DNA of 64,000 nt from Actinocorallia populi. Lineage in GTDB: Bacteria; Actinomycetota; Actinomycetes; Streptosporangiales; Streptosporangiaceae. This document shows, piece after piece, positions 7,836 to 16,161 of the stretch. The notes under the pieces were generated by a model. The model made no database searches, was not told the DNA's origin, and was given only the letters and a program-made list of their open reading frames with translations. The stretch lies in the NCBI RefSeq assembly GCF_002995495.1, contig NZ_PVZV01000008.1:310001-374000 (forward strand), read 5' to 3'. The stretch's first letter is position 1, and each line of letters opens with the position of its first letter. Both the position numbers and the translations under genes were made by a program.

Positions 7836-8855
7836 TCAGGCCGCCAGGACCTTGCGGGCCAGGCGGGCGCGGTGCCAGGCGGGGGTGCCGAACAGCTGGG
7901 CGGAGCTGTGGGCGCGCTTGAAGTACAGGTGCGCGTCGTGCTCCCAGGTGAAGCCGATGCCGCCGTGCAGCTGGATGGTCTCGGCCGCGCACGTCTGGAA
8001 GGCCTCGGCGCAGTAGGACCGGGCCATGGCGGCGCGCTCGGCGAGGTCGGGCGCGTCCTCGGCCAGGGCGCGGGCGGCGTCGCGGCTGAGGGAGCGGGAC
8101 GACTCCACCAGGACGTACATGTCGGCCAGGCGGTGCTTGATCGCCTGGAAGGAGCCGATGACCCGGCCGAACTGCTCGCGGGTCTTGACGTACTCCAGGG
8201 TCAGCTCCAGGCAGCGCTCGGCGCCGCCGAGCTGCTCGCCGCTCAGCGCGACCGCCGCCACCGCCAGCAGGCGCTCCAGGACGGCCTCGCCGTCGGTGCT
8301 GAGCAGGGTGGCGGGGGTGCCGTCGAAGGTCACGCGCGCCTGGGCGCGGGTCTGGTCCATCGGGACCAGGGGCTCGACGGCCGCGGCGGAGACGTCGGCC
8401 ACCTCGAAGATCGCGAGGGAGCCGTCCAGCAGGGCGGGGACGACGAGGAAGTCGGCCTCCGCGCCGTCCAGCACGAACTCCTTGACCCCGTACAGCCTGC
8501 CGTCGCGGACCTCGGCGCGGATCGCCGCCGGATCCCAGGTGTTGCCCTCGGCCCAGGCCAGCGCGCCCTTCGAGGCGCCCTCGGCGAGCGCGGGCAGCCG
8601 GTCGTGGGCGCCGGCGGCCAGCAGCGCCTGCGGCACCAGGACGGCCGAGCTCAGGTACGGCACCGGCGAGGCGGCGCGGCCCAGCTCCTCGCAGAGGATC
8701 TGGGTGTCGGCCAGGGTGCAGCCGATGCCGCCGTGCTCCTCGGGGATGGCGAGGCCGAAAGCGCCGAGCTGCTCGGCCAGGATGGCGGCGGCGTCGTCTC
8801 GCTGTAGAGCCGAACGAACCGTCGCGCGCAGTTCTTCCTGCTCGTCAGTGTTCAT
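7836..8855 (-). CDS. ipdE2: Acyl-CoA dehydrogenase beta-type subunit IpdE2 (FadE33-like)
   Basis: A 339-residue protein of the acyl-CoA dehydrogenase fold, shorter than a standard ~380-residue FadE, as expected for the small subunit of the alpha2beta2 steroid dehydrogenases. It shows the N-terminal helical part (IPEEHGGIGCTLADTQILCEELGR) and the C-terminal four-helix part (QFGRVIGSFQAIKHRLADMYV, TIQLHGGIGFTWEHDAHLYFKRA). In mycobacteria IpdE1-IpdE2 (FadE30-FadE33) dehydrogenates 5-OH-HIP-CoA and the two genes lie in divergent operons. The same arrangement is found here with the gene at 10498. GGAGGACG precedes the ATG. Assignment as IpdE2 rests on length and context. Confidence 0.85.
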   Translation of the reverse strand: MNTDEQEELRATVRSALQRDDAAAILAEQLGAFGLAIPEEHGGIGCTLADTQILCEELGRAASPVPYLSSAVLVPQALLAAGAHDRLPALAEGASKGALAWAEGNTWDPAAIRAEVRDGRLYGVKEFVLDGAEADFLVVPALLDGSLAIFEVADVSAAAVEPLVPMDQTRAQARVTFDGTPATLLSTDGEAVLERLLAVAAVALSGEQLGGAERCLELTLEYVKTREQFGRVIGSFQAIKHRLADMYVLVESSRSLSRDAARALAEDAPDLAERAAMARSYCAEAFQTCAAETIQLHGGIGFTWEHDAHLYFKRAHSSAQLFGTPAWHRARLARKVLAA

Positions 8856-8886
8856 GGGACGTCCTCCGTCGGGATCTTTGGCTGTT

Positions 8887-10365
8887 TCAGGAACGCATCC
8901 GCGCCTCCATGGCGCGGAGCTCGGGCTTGACGACCTTGCCGCCGGGGTTGCGCGGCAGGGAGTCCACGATGTGGAAGTGGCGGGGCACCTTGAAGTTGGC
9001 CAGGCGCTCGCGCAGCCAGGCGGTGAGCTCGGCGTCGTCGACGGGGCCGCGGGTGGTGAGGAAGGCCGCGCCGACCTCGCCGAGCCGCTCGTCGGGCACG
9101 CCGATGACCGCGGCCTCCACGATGGCCGGGTGGGTGACGAGCACGCCCTCGATCTCGGCCGGGTAGGCGTTGAAGCCGCCGACGAGGAACATGTCCTTGA
9201 GCCGGTCGGTGATGGTGAGGTAGCCGCGCTCGTCCAGGACGCCGACGTCGCCGGTGTGCAGCCAGCCGTCGGCGTCGATGGTCTCGGCGGTGGCCTGCGG
9301 GTCGTCGAGGTAGCCCCGCATGACGTTGTAGCCGCGCACCAGGATCTCGCCGTTCTCGGCGATGCGGATCTCGGTGCCGGGGAAGGCGGGCCCGGTGGTG
9401 GTGGCGACGGTCTCGGCGTCGGTGCCGGGCGGGCACATCGAGATGAAGCCGCACGCCTCGGTCTGCCCGTACGCGGTGACCACGGTGGGGATCTTCAGCT
9501 CGTCCCGCATCCGGCGGATCAGGTCGACGGGGACGTTCGCGGCGCCGGTGACGCCGACGCGGACGGCGTGGTCGGGGCGGTCGGGCAGTTCCAGCAGCGA
9601 GAAGAAGATGGTCGGCGGCCCGGCCAGGACGGTGATGCGCTGGGAGATGATCACATCGATGGCCCGGTTCATGTCGAAGACCGGCTCGGGGAACATCGTG
9701 GTGCCGCTCAGCAGGCAGACGATGATGCCCGCCTTGTAGCCGAAGGTGTGGAAGAACGGGTTGATCAGGAGGTAGCGGTCGCCCGGCTCCAGGTTGACGT
9801 TCTTCGCCCACTCGCTGCAGACGCGGATGTTCTGGCCGTGGCAGGTGAGCACGCCCTTGGGCCGCCCGGTGGTGCCCGAGGTGAAGATGATGTCGGAGAC
9901 GTCCTCGGGGGAGACCTCCGGCAGCGGCCGCGCCGCGGCGGAGCAGGACACGGAGTAGTCGTCGATCATCACGATCTGCCGGAGGCCGGGCAGGTCCTCG
10001 CCCTCCAGCAGCGCGGGGTAGTCGACGCCGAGGAAGCCCTTGACCGTGTAGAGCGCCGCGGCGCCGCTGCGGCGCAGGATGTCGGCGGCCTCCGGCCCCC
10101 GGTAGCGGGTGTTGAGCGGGACGAGCTGTGCGCCGGCCATGGACAGGCCCAGTGCCTGGACGATCCAGTGCCTGCTGTTGGGCGCCCAGATTCCCACCCG
10201 GTCGCCCGGCCGGATGCCGCGCTCGACCGCGGCGTGGGCGGCGCGCCGGATCTCGGTGGCCAGGTCGGTGAAAGTCCAGCGGACCTCGCCCTCCACGAGA
10301 GCCTCGCGGTCGCCGAAGGTGGTGGCGGCGTACTCGACGAGTGCCGGGAGCGTGTTCGGAGCCAT
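8887..10365 (-). CDS. fadD3: HIP:CoA ligase FadD3
   Basis: A 492-residue ATP-dependent acyl-CoA synthetase of the ANL superfamily. Motifs in order: P-loop FTSGTTGRPKGV (about 165), YGQTEACGF (about 300), the hinge ITDRLKDMFLVGGFNAYP (about 395-412) and the terminal catalytic lysine in NPGGKVVKPEL. FadD3 thioesterifies HIP, the propionate side-chain indanedione left after steroid A/B-ring cleavage, and so starts C/D-ring degradation. It precedes ipdE2 by 31 bases in one operon and diverges from ipdE1-kstR2-fadA6. A good AAGGAGAG lies upstream of the ATG. The specific HIP role is inferred from the neighbourhood. Confidence 0.88.
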   Translation of the reverse strand: MAPNTLPALVEYAATTFGDREALVEGEVRWTFTDLATEIRRAAHAAVERGIRPGDRVGIWAPNSRHWIVQALGLSMAGAQLVPLNTRYRGPEAADILRRSGAAALYTVKGFLGVDYPALLEGEDLPGLRQIVMIDDYSVSCSAAARPLPEVSPEDVSDIIFTSGTTGRPKGVLTCHGQNIRVCSEWAKNVNLEPGDRYLLINPFFHTFGYKAGIIVCLLSGTTMFPEPVFDMNRAIDVIISQRITVLAGPPTIFFSLLELPDRPDHAVRVGVTGAANVPVDLIRRMRDELKIPTVVTAYGQTEACGFISMCPPGTDAETVATTTGPAFPGTEIRIAENGEILVRGYNVMRGYLDDPQATAETIDADGWLHTGDVGVLDERGYLTITDRLKDMFLVGGFNAYPAEIEGVLVTHPAIVEAAVIGVPDERLGEVGAAFLTTRGPVDDAELTAWLRERLANFKVPRHFHIVDSLPRNPGGKVVKPELRAMEARMRS

Positions 10366-10468
10366 CCGGTCTTCTCTCCTTCAGGGACGGAATGGGGGAC
10401 TTCATCCTGCCGTTGGGGTGCGAAGGGCCGCGGCCCGATCTCACTGAGAGGGAGTGCCGCCCGGATAT

Positions 10469-10484
10469 TCTAACAACTGTTTGG
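10469..10484. promoter_or_regulatory. KstR2-type operator between fadD3 and ipdE1
   Basis: TCTAACA-AC-TGTTTGG lies 13 bases before the ipdE1 start in the divergent promoter region. It matches the perfect palindrome TCTAACA-TT-TGTTAGA found at 35592 with the same 2-base spacer, differing at two arm positions. A TetR-family steroid repressor is encoded in the same operon. The mycobacterial KstR2 site differs in sequence, so this would be a lineage-specific variant. Confidence 0.72.
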
Positions 10485-10497
10485 TAGAGTCCCCGGT

Positions 10498-11673
10498 ATG
10501 AAAGAGAGCCCCGAGGACAAGGCCTTCCGCGCCGAAGTGCGCGCCTGGCTCGCCGAGCACCTGAACGGCGAGTTCGCACACGCCAAGGGCCTGGGCGGTC
10601 CCGGACGCGAACACGAGGCCTTCGAGATCAGGGCCGAGTGGGAGCGCCACATGGCCGCCCACGGCTGGACGTGCGTCGGCTGGCCCGTCGAGCACGGCGG
10701 CCGCGGCGCCACCGTGGAGCAGCAGGTCATCTTCCACGAGGAGTACGCGCTGGCCGACGCGCCCGCGCGCGTCAACCACATCGGCGAGAACCTCCTCGGC
10801 CCGACGATCATCGCCTTCGGCACCGAGGAGCAGAAGAAGCGCTTCCTGCCGCCGATCGTCGCCGCCACCGAGCTGTGGTGCCAGGGCTACTCCGAGCCCA
10901 ACGCCGGCTCCGACCTGGCCAACGTGCAGACCCGCGCCGTCCTGGACGGCGACGTCTGGAAGGTCTCCGGCCAGAAGGTCTGGACGTCGCTGGCGCTGGA
11001 GTCCGACTGGTGCTTCGTGGTCTGCCGCAGCGAGCCCGGCTCGTCGCGCCACCACGGGCTGTCGTACCTGCTGGTCCCGATGAAGCAGGACGGCGTGGAG
11101 ATCCGCCCGATCATCCAGATCACCGGCACCAGCGAGTTCAACGAGGTCTTCTTCGACGACGCGGTGACCGACGCCGCCAACATCGTCGGCGCGCCCGGCG
11201 AGGGCTGGAAGATCGCGATGGCCACCCTCGGCTTCGAGCGGGGCGTCGCCACCCTCGGCCAGCAGGTCGGCTTCCGCCGCGAGTTCGAGGGCGTCGCCGA
11301 GCTGGCCCGCAAGACCGGCGCCATCGACGACCCGCTGCTGCGCGACCGGCTCACCCGCTCCTACATCGAGCTCGAGGCGATGCGCCTCAACGCCGTCCGC
11401 ATCATGGAGGGCGTCGCGGCCGGCGCCCCCGGCCCCGAGTCGTCCATCTCCAAGCTGGTCTGGGGCACCTGGCACCGCGACCTCGGCGAGATCGCCATGG
11501 AGGTGCTCGGCGCCGCGGGGATGATCGCCCAGGGCGAGCCCTACGACCTCGACGACTGGCAGCGGCTGTTCCTGTTCACCCGTTCCGACACCATCTACGC
11601 CGGTTCGAACGAGATCCAGCGCAACATCATCTCCGAACGGGTGCTGGGCCTCCCGCGCGAAGCACGTCCGTAA
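10498..11673 (+). CDS. ipdE1: Acyl-CoA dehydrogenase alpha-type subunit IpdE1 (FadE30-like)
   Basis: A 391-residue acyl-CoA dehydrogenase. The FAD/substrate motif WCQGYSEPNAGSDLA (about 125) and the block VSGQKVWTSLA are typical, and the C-terminal RSDTIYAGSNEIQRNIISER is the conserved end of the family. With IpdE2 it should form the heterotetramer that puts a double bond into the propionyl side chain of 5-OH-HIP-CoA, the first beta-oxidation step on HIP-CoA. It heads the operon with kstR2 (9-base gap) and fadA6. The KstR2-type palindrome sits directly upstream of its start. Confidence 0.87.
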   Translation: MKESPEDKAFRAEVRAWLAEHLNGEFAHAKGLGGPGREHEAFEIRAEWERHMAAHGWTCVGWPVEHGGRGATVEQQVIFHEEYALADAPARVNHIGENLLGPTIIAFGTEEQKKRFLPPIVAATELWCQGYSEPNAGSDLANVQTRAVLDGDVWKVSGQKVWTSLALESDWCFVVCRSEPGSSRHHGLSYLLVPMKQDGVEIRPIIQITGTSEFNEVFFDDAVTDAANIVGAPGEGWKIAMATLGFERGVATLGQQVGFRREFEGVAELARKTGAIDDPLLRDRLTRSYIELEAMRLNAVRIMEGVAAGAPGPESSISKLVWGTWHRDLGEIAMEVLGAAGMIAQGEPYDLDDWQRLFLFTRSDTIYAGSNEIQRNIISERVLGLPREARP

Positions 11674-11682
11674 GGCGGATCC

Positions 11683-12318
11683 ATGTGCGCACGACGGCGC
11701 GACGCCGAGGGCACCGCGGCGACCCGGGCGACGCGGAGGGCCGAGCTGCTCTCCGCGATCGCCGGGGTCTTCGCCGACCGCGGCTACGCCGCCACCACCG
11801 TCCGGGAGGCCGCGGAGGCCGCCGGGATCCTCGGCGGCAGCCTCTACTACCACTTCGACTCCAAGGAGTCGATGGTCGACGAGATCCTCTCGACGTTCCT
11901 GGACGAGATGTGGACCGACTACGAGACGGTCCTCGCCGCCGGGCTGGACGCCCCGCAGACCCTGCGGGCGCTGGTGCACTCCTCGTTCCGCAGCATCGAG
12001 AACCACCGCGCCGCCGTCGTCATCTACCAGAACGAGTCCCGCTACCTGGCGCAGTCCGAGCGCTTCCAGTACCTGACCGCCTCCCAGGAGCGCTTCGAGA
12101 GGACCTGGAAGGGCGTCCTGGCGCAGGGCGTGGCCGAAGGCGCCTTCCGGGCCGACCTCAACACCGGGCTGATCTACCGCTTCATCCGCGACACCGTCTG
12201 GGTGGCGGCCACCTGGTACCGCCCGGACGGGAAGTTCGACGCCGAGGAGATCGCCCGCCAGTACCTCGCCATGGTCCTCGAAGGACTGCAGGCGACCTCA
12301 CCCCACCGTTCGTCGTAA
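11683..12318 (+). CDS. kstR2: TetR-family repressor KstR2
   Basis: A 211-residue TetR protein. Its HTH (about residues 20-65: AIAGVFADRGYAATTVREAA, AGILGGSLYYHFDSKESMVD) and C-terminal blocks (HRAAVVIYQNES, GLIYRFIRDTVWVAATWYRP, QYLAMVLEGL) follow the mycobacterial KstR2 sequence closely as I recall it. KstR2 represses the HIP regulon and is released by HIP-CoA. It sits between ipdE1 and fadA6, so it is autoregulated if the palindrome at 10469 is its site. AAGGCGG precedes the ATG. This is one of the firmest calls in the cluster. Confidence 0.9.
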   Translation: MCARRRDAEGTAATRATRRAELLSAIAGVFADRGYAATTVREAAEAAGILGGSLYYHFDSKESMVDEILSTFLDEMWTDYETVLAAGLDAPQTLRALVHSSFRSIENHRAAVVIYQNESRYLAQSERFQYLTASQERFERTWKGVLAQGVAEGAFRADLNTGLIYRFIRDTVWVAATWYRPDGKFDAEEIARQYLAMVLEGLQATSPHRSS

Positions 12319-12328
12319 GGAGCACCCC

Positions 12329-13483
12329 ATGGCAGAGGCCTACATCGTCGACGCCGTCCGTACCCCCGTGGGCCGCCGCGGCGGCTCCCTGTCGGGCGTG
12401 CACCCGGCCGACCTCGGCGCGTACGCGCTCAAGGCGCTGATGGAGCGCACCGGCGTGGACCCGTCCGCGGTCGAGGACGTCGTGTTCGGCTGCGTCGACA
12501 ACGTCGGCCCGCAGGCCGGCGACATCGCCCGCACCGCGTGGCTGGCCGCCGGCCTGCCCGAGGAGGTCCCGGGCGTGACCGTCGACCGCCAGTGCGGCTC
12601 GTCCCAGCAGGCCGTGCACTTCGCCGCCCAAGCCGTGCTGTCCGGCACGTCCGACCTCGTGGTCGCGGGCGGCGTGCAGAACATGTCGCAGATCCCGATC
12701 TCCTACGCGATGCTCGCGGGCGAGCCCCTCGGCTTCACCCAGGGCCCGTTCGTCGGCTCCAAGGGCTGGGTCGCCCGCTACGGCGACGGCGAGGTCTCCC
12801 AGTTCAACGGCGCCGAGATGATCGCCGCTCAGTGGGACATCTCCCGCGAGGCGATGGAGGAGTTCTCCTACAACTCCCACCAGCGCGCCATCCACGCCAT
12901 CGACAACGGCTACTTCTCCCGCGAGACCATCGAGGTCGAGGGCCTCACCCAGGACGAGTGCCCCCGCCGCGACACCACCCTGGAGAAGATGCGGGGCCTG
13001 AAGACCCTGGTCGAGGGCGGCCGCCTGACCGCCGCGGTCTCCTCCCAGATCTCCGACGGCTCCGCCGCCCTGCTGATCGCCTCCGAGGAGGCCGTCCGCA
13101 CCCACGGCCTCACCCCGCGCGCCCGCATCCACCACATCAGCGCCCGCGGCGAGGACCCCATCCGCATGCTGAGTGCCCCCATCCCGGCCACCGCGTACGC
13201 GATGAAGAAGACCGGCATGACCATGGACCAGATCGACTCCGTCGAGATCAACGAGGCGTTCGCCCCGGTGGTGCTGGCCTGGCTGAAGGACACCGGCTAC
13301 GACCCCGCCAAGACCAACCCCAACGGCGGCGCCATCGCCCTCGGCCACCCCCTCGGCGCCACCGGCGCCCGCCTCATGACCACCCTCCTGCACGAGCTCG
13401 AGCGCACCGGCGGCCGCTACGGCCTCCAGACCATGTGCGAGGGCGGCGGCCAGGCCAACGTCACCATCCTCGAGCGCCTCTGA
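12329..13483 (+). CDS. fadA6: Thiolase FadA6 (acetyl-CoA acetyltransferase family)
   Basis: A 384-residue thiolase. The nucleophilic cysteine is in [16 protein letters not shown] (about residue 91). The active-site blocks NEAFAPV (about 308), [16 protein letters not shown] (about 335-350) and the second cysteine in TMCEGGGQA (about 371) are intact. In the KstR2 regulon FadA6 performs thiolytic cleavage during C/D-ring beta-oxidation. It follows kstR2 by 10 bases with GTAAGGAG as ribosome site. Its exact CoA substrate is inferred from the pathway, not seen. Confidence 0.9.
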   Translation: MAEAYIVDAVRTPVGRRGGSLSGVHPADLGAYALKALMERTGVDPSAVEDVVFGCVDNVGPQAGDIARTAWLAAGLPEEVPGVTVDRQCGSSQQAVHFAAQAVLSGTSDLVVAGGVQNMSQIPISYAMLAGEPLGFTQGPFVGSKGWVARYGDGEVSQFNGAEMIAAQWDISREAMEEFSYNSHQRAIHAIDNGYFSRETIEVEGLTQDECPRRDTTLEKMRGLKTLVEGGRLTAAVSSQISDGSAALLIASEEAVRTHGLTPRARIHHISARGEDPIRMLSAPIPATAYAMKKTGMTMDQIDSVEINEAFAPVVLAWLKDTGYDPAKTNPNGGAIALGHPLGATGARLMTTLLHELERTGGRYGLQTMCEGGGQANVTILERL

Positions 13484-13496
13484 CGCTCACCATCTT

Positions 13497-13530
13497 GAGG
13501 AGGCGGCCCCGGCGCGGGGGCCGCCTCCTC
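13497..13530. terminator. Strong terminator after fadA6
   Basis: GAGGAGGCGGCCCC pairs with GGGGCCGCCTCCTC across a 6-base loop and is followed by TTGCTCTT. It lies 13 bases after the fadA6 stop and closes the ipdE1-kstR2-fadA6 operon. Confidence 0.85.
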
Positions 13531-13539
13531 TTGCTCTTC

Positions 13540-13560
13540 CCGGACGGCTCGGCCGTCCGG
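13540..13560. terminator. Second hairpin, probably for the convergent TetR gene
   Basis: CCGGACGGC and GCCGTCCGG form 9-base arms with a TCG loop, 7 bases past the stop of the minus-strand TetR gene. Confidence 0.6.
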
Positions 13561-13567
13561 AGCGCGG

Positions 13568-14260
13568 TCAGGCGGGGCGGCCCGGATCGAGGAGCCTGCG
13601 GGCGAGCAGGCTGAGGCTCCTGGCGATGCGTTCGGCGGGCAGCCCGAGCTCGTGGCGCTGGAAGTGGTACAGCTCCGGCGCGAGAGGGCCGAGGATGATG
13701 TCGATGAGCGCGTCGGGGTCGTCCACCCGGGCGTCGGCCAGCAGGGAGCGGACGTGGACCCGCCAGAACCCGTAGGCGCCGGTGGCGTGGCGGGCGGAGC
13801 CGGTTTCGGCGCCCAGGGCCAGTGGCAGATGCCGTTCGAGCAGGTCGATCGAGGCCAGGTAGAAGGCGCTGAGGCGTTCGGCGGGCGGGGCCCCGGGTCC
13901 GAGCGGCGGAGGACCTTGGATCAGCTGCTCCTGCAGGCGGCGCTCGTGCTCGTCCAGGAGGGCGACGGCGATCGAGGCGGGGTCGGGGAAGCGGCGGTAG
14001 AGGGTCGCCCGCCCGATCCCGGCGGCCTTGGCGACCTGGTCCATGGTGACGGTGCGCGGATCCCGCTCGGCGAAGAGCCGCTCGGCGGCCTCCAGGATCC
14101 GGGCGCGGTTGCGCGCCGCGTCCGCGCGCTCCTTCGGCGGGGCGGGACGGCCCGCGGTGTTCCGCTGCTCTTCCGGCATGCCCTCGATCCGGTGGACGGC
14201 TCTTCCCGAAGATCGTCCGGCCGACCGCGCCCGGCCGGGGTGGTCGTCGCTGGTGTTCAC
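13568..14260 (-). CDS. TetR-family regulator divergent from a YdcZ-type transporter
   Basis: A 230-residue protein with a basic N-terminal extension, a TetR HTH (about residues 50-95: RILEAAERLFAERDPRTVTM, then AAGIGRATLYRRFPDPASI) and a C-terminal helical ligand domain. The GTG start at 14260 has AAGG nearby; an ATG at 14179 is an alternative. It diverges from the transporter at 14364 across two matching inverted repeats, which makes that gene and itself the likely targets. Confidence 0.85.
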   Translation of the reverse strand: MNTSDDHPGRARSAGRSSGRAVHRIEGMPEEQRNTAGRPAPPKERADAARNRARILEAAERLFAERDPRTVTMDQVAKAAGIGRATLYRRFPDPASIAVALLDEHERRLQEQLIQGPPPLGPGAPPAERLSAFYLASIDLLERHLPLALGAETGSARHATGAYGFWRVHVRSLLADARVDDPDALIDIILGPLAPELYHFQRHELGLPAERIARSLSLLARRLLDPGRPA

Positions 14261-14284
14261 GGGTTGACCTTAGCCCTCTATTAA

Positions 14285-14301
14285 GTGGACACATTGTCCG
14301 T
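14285..14301. promoter_or_regulatory. TetR-type operator copy 1
   Basis: GTGGACA-CAT-TGTCCGT, an inverted repeat 25 bases upstream of the tetR start. It closely resembles the copy at 14326 when read on the opposite strand, suggesting one repressor controls both divergent promoters. Confidence 0.65.
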
Positions 14302-14325
14302 ATGAGTCTTTCGTATGTATGTTAA

Positions 14326-14342
14326 GCGGACGCGATGTCCAC
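14326..14342. promoter_or_regulatory. TetR-type operator copy 2
   Basis: GCGGACG-CGA-TGTCCAC, 22 bases before the transporter start. The shared core is GGAC(A/G)-n3-TGTCC. Its centre lies 41 bases from that of copy 1, about four helical turns, so the two dimers would bind the same DNA face. Confidence 0.65.
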
Positions 14343-14363
14343 TTCAACTCCCCTGGAGTCCTC

Positions 14364-15302
14364 ATGCACACCGTGCTGCTGGGCGCGGCGCTCCTGATCG
14401 GCTGCCTGCTGGCCGTCCAGGCCGCGGCCAACCTCCGGCTGAACGGCGCCGTCGGCACCCCCTACGGCGCCTCGACCCTGCAACTGGGCCTGGCCACCGG
14501 CCTGCTGGCGGTCCTGGCCCTGGCGGCCGGCGCTCTCGGCGCGCTGGGGCGGCTGCCGGACGTGCCCGTCTGGTACCTGCTGGGCGGCCTGGCCAGCCCG
14601 CTCTACATCACCAGCGGCATCCTGCTCTTCCCGCGCCTGGGGGCCCTCGCGTCCGTCGGGCTCTTCGTCGCAGGTCAGATGTCCGCCTCGCTCGCCCTCG
14701 ACCTGTTCGGCCTGTTCGGGCTCGCGGAGCGGGTGCCGGGCCCCGGTCTGGTCCTGGGCGCCGCGGGCGTCCTGGGCGGCATCGTCGTCATCATCAGGGG
14801 GCAGCGGAGCGCCGGCGCCCCCGGCACGGTCGAGTCCTCCCGGCCGGCCCGCGCCGGATGGCTCGCCCTGGGCCTGGCCGCCGGGGCGGTGCTGCCGGTG
14901 CAGGGAGCGGTCAACGCCCGCCTGAGCGAGGAGCTGGACGAGCCGATCGCCGCCGCCGTGGTCAGCTTCACGGTCGCCACCTTCACGATCGCCGTCGTGC
15001 TGCTGGCGCTCCGCGCCGCGCGCCGCACCCCGCGGCCCCGGCTGGCCCCGCTGCGCGAGATGCCCTGGTGGGGCTGGCTGGGCGGCGCCTGCGCGGCCGC
15101 GTACGTCACCGGGACCTTCCTGCTCATCCCCGAGATCGGGGCGGCGGTGACCGTGGCCCTCACCGTCACCGGCCAGCAGCTCACCTCGGCCCTGATCGAC
15201 CATCGCGGGTTGTTCCGACTGCCCCGGCGCGCCCTGACCGCCCCGCGCCTGCTCGGCCTCGCCCTGCTGCTCGCCGGCTCCCTGACCGTCCAGCTCACCT
15301 GA
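14364..15302 (+). CDS. YdcZ (DUF606)-type DMT-superfamily membrane protein
   Basis: A 312-residue protein with about ten membrane segments, made of two similar halves (NLRLNGAVGTPYGASTLQLG in half one, NARLSEELDEPIAAAVVSFT in half two). This internal duplication is typical of fused DUF606 / YdcZ transporters. The transport substrate is unknown. The ATG at 14364 has GGAG upstream; a frame extension to 14319 would run through the operator and is rejected. It is controlled by the divergent TetR gene if the twin operators are real. Confidence 0.82.
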   Translation: MHTVLLGAALLIGCLLAVQAAANLRLNGAVGTPYGASTLQLGLATGLLAVLALAAGALGALGRLPDVPVWYLLGGLASPLYITSGILLFPRLGALASVGLFVAGQMSASLALDLFGLFGLAERVPGPGLVLGAAGVLGGIVVIIRGQRSAGAPGTVESSRPARAGWLALGLAAGAVLPVQGAVNARLSEELDEPIAAAVVSFTVATFTIAVVLLALRAARRTPRPRLAPLREMPWWGWLGGACAAAYVTGTFLLIPEIGAAVTVALTVTGQQLTSALIDHRGLFRLPRRALTAPRLLGLALLLAGSLTVQLT

Positions 15303-15347
15303 CGCACCGGCCCGCCCTCCCCGGGCGCGGCGGCGGGCCCCGGAAGC

Positions 15348-15374
15348 CGTCGGCCCGCCGCGTGCGGGCCGACG
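15348..15374. terminator. Bidirectional terminator between the transporter and lspA
   Basis: CGTCGGCCCGC pairs with GCGGGCCGACG over a 5-base loop between two convergent genes. Confidence 0.75.
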
Positions 15375-15384
15375 CGGGGCGCGG

Positions 15385-15936
15385 CTACTCCGCGCTCGTC
15401 CGCGCCGGTTCGGAGGCGGATTCCTGGTCGGCCTCCTCCTCGAAGGGAATGCCGCGGAGGTTGAGGAGGAGGAGCAGGGCGCAGCTCGCGAAGAGGACGA
15501 TGTCGGCGATGTTGCCGACGAAGGGGCCGTAGTCGATGAAGTCCACGACGTGGCCCTGGGCGAAGCCCGGCTCGCGGAAGAGGCGGTCGAGCAGGTGGGT
15601 GGTGGCGCCGCCCAGCAGGGCGCCCAGGACGACGGTCCAGGAGGCGGTGCGCAGCCGCCTTCCCATGAAGAGGATGGCGGCGACCGTGGCGGCCGCCGTC
15701 AGGGTGAAGATCCACGTCATGCCCGAGCCGATCGAGAACGCGGCGCCGGCGTTGTAGGTGAGCCGCAGCTGGATCAGCTCCGGGATCACCGGGATGCGCT
15801 CGCCGTCCGACAGCGCCGAGACCGCCCAGTACTTGGAGGCCTGGTCCACGAGGAGGACCGCCGCGGCCAGCGCGAGCATCCACCCGTACCGCCGCATGCC
15901 TCGTCCCGCCTCCGGCGCGCGCTGTTCGCCCGACAT
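15385..15936 (-). CDS. lspA: Signal peptidase II (lipoprotein signal peptidase)
   Basis: A 183-residue inner-membrane aspartic protease that removes signal peptides from diacylglyceryl-modified prolipoproteins. Four membrane segments are visible. The conserved blocks DQASKYWAV, TYNAGAAFSIG, the aspartate in HLLDRLF and the pair VVDFIDYG / VGNIADIVLF (second catalytic Asp) are all present. ATG 15936 is the start; the open frame continues upstream only as low-quality sequence. A charged acidic C-terminal tail of about 20 residues follows the last helix. The gene appears monocistronic. Confidence 0.93.
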   Translation of the reverse strand: MSGEQRAPEAGRGMRRYGWMLALAAAVLLVDQASKYWAVSALSDGERIPVIPELIQLRLTYNAGAAFSIGSGMTWIFTLTAAATVAAILFMGRRLRTASWTVVLGALLGGATTHLLDRLFREPGFAQGHVVDFIDYGPFVGNIADIVLFASCALLLLLNLRGIPFEEEADQESASEPARTSAE

Positions 15937-16040
15937 TCCCGACCCCCACGATTCCACGGCTTCTCGCACCGAATCTACCGGCACCAGTCTGGCCTGCGGG
16001 CTTCGCCGAGGGGAAGTGCCATGGGCCGTGGGTTCGCCGG

Positions 16041-16068
16041 CGAAAGTGGCAGGTCGGGCGGCGAAAGT
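16041..16068. promoter_or_regulatory. Direct repeat CGAAAGT upstream of a two-component system
   Basis: CGAAAGT occurs at 16041 and 16062, exactly 21 bases (two helical turns) apart, about 100 bases before the histidine kinase. The same heptamer forms the arms of the inverted repeat at 19963. It may be a response-regulator site; this is inference. Confidence 0.4.
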
Positions 16069-16161
16069 CGATCGGTGTGCGCTTCTCCGTCCGGTTCCTC
16101 GGGCGGTGGATACAGTCGTGACCATGGCGGTCATATGCGGTTTTGATCTGGCCTGCCGGAC

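Noticed and set aside
5599-7992. 797-codon minus-strand frame across purB and the TetR gene
   Set aside because: The first 580 residues are an out-of-frame reading of purB; only the last ~210 are the TetR protein.
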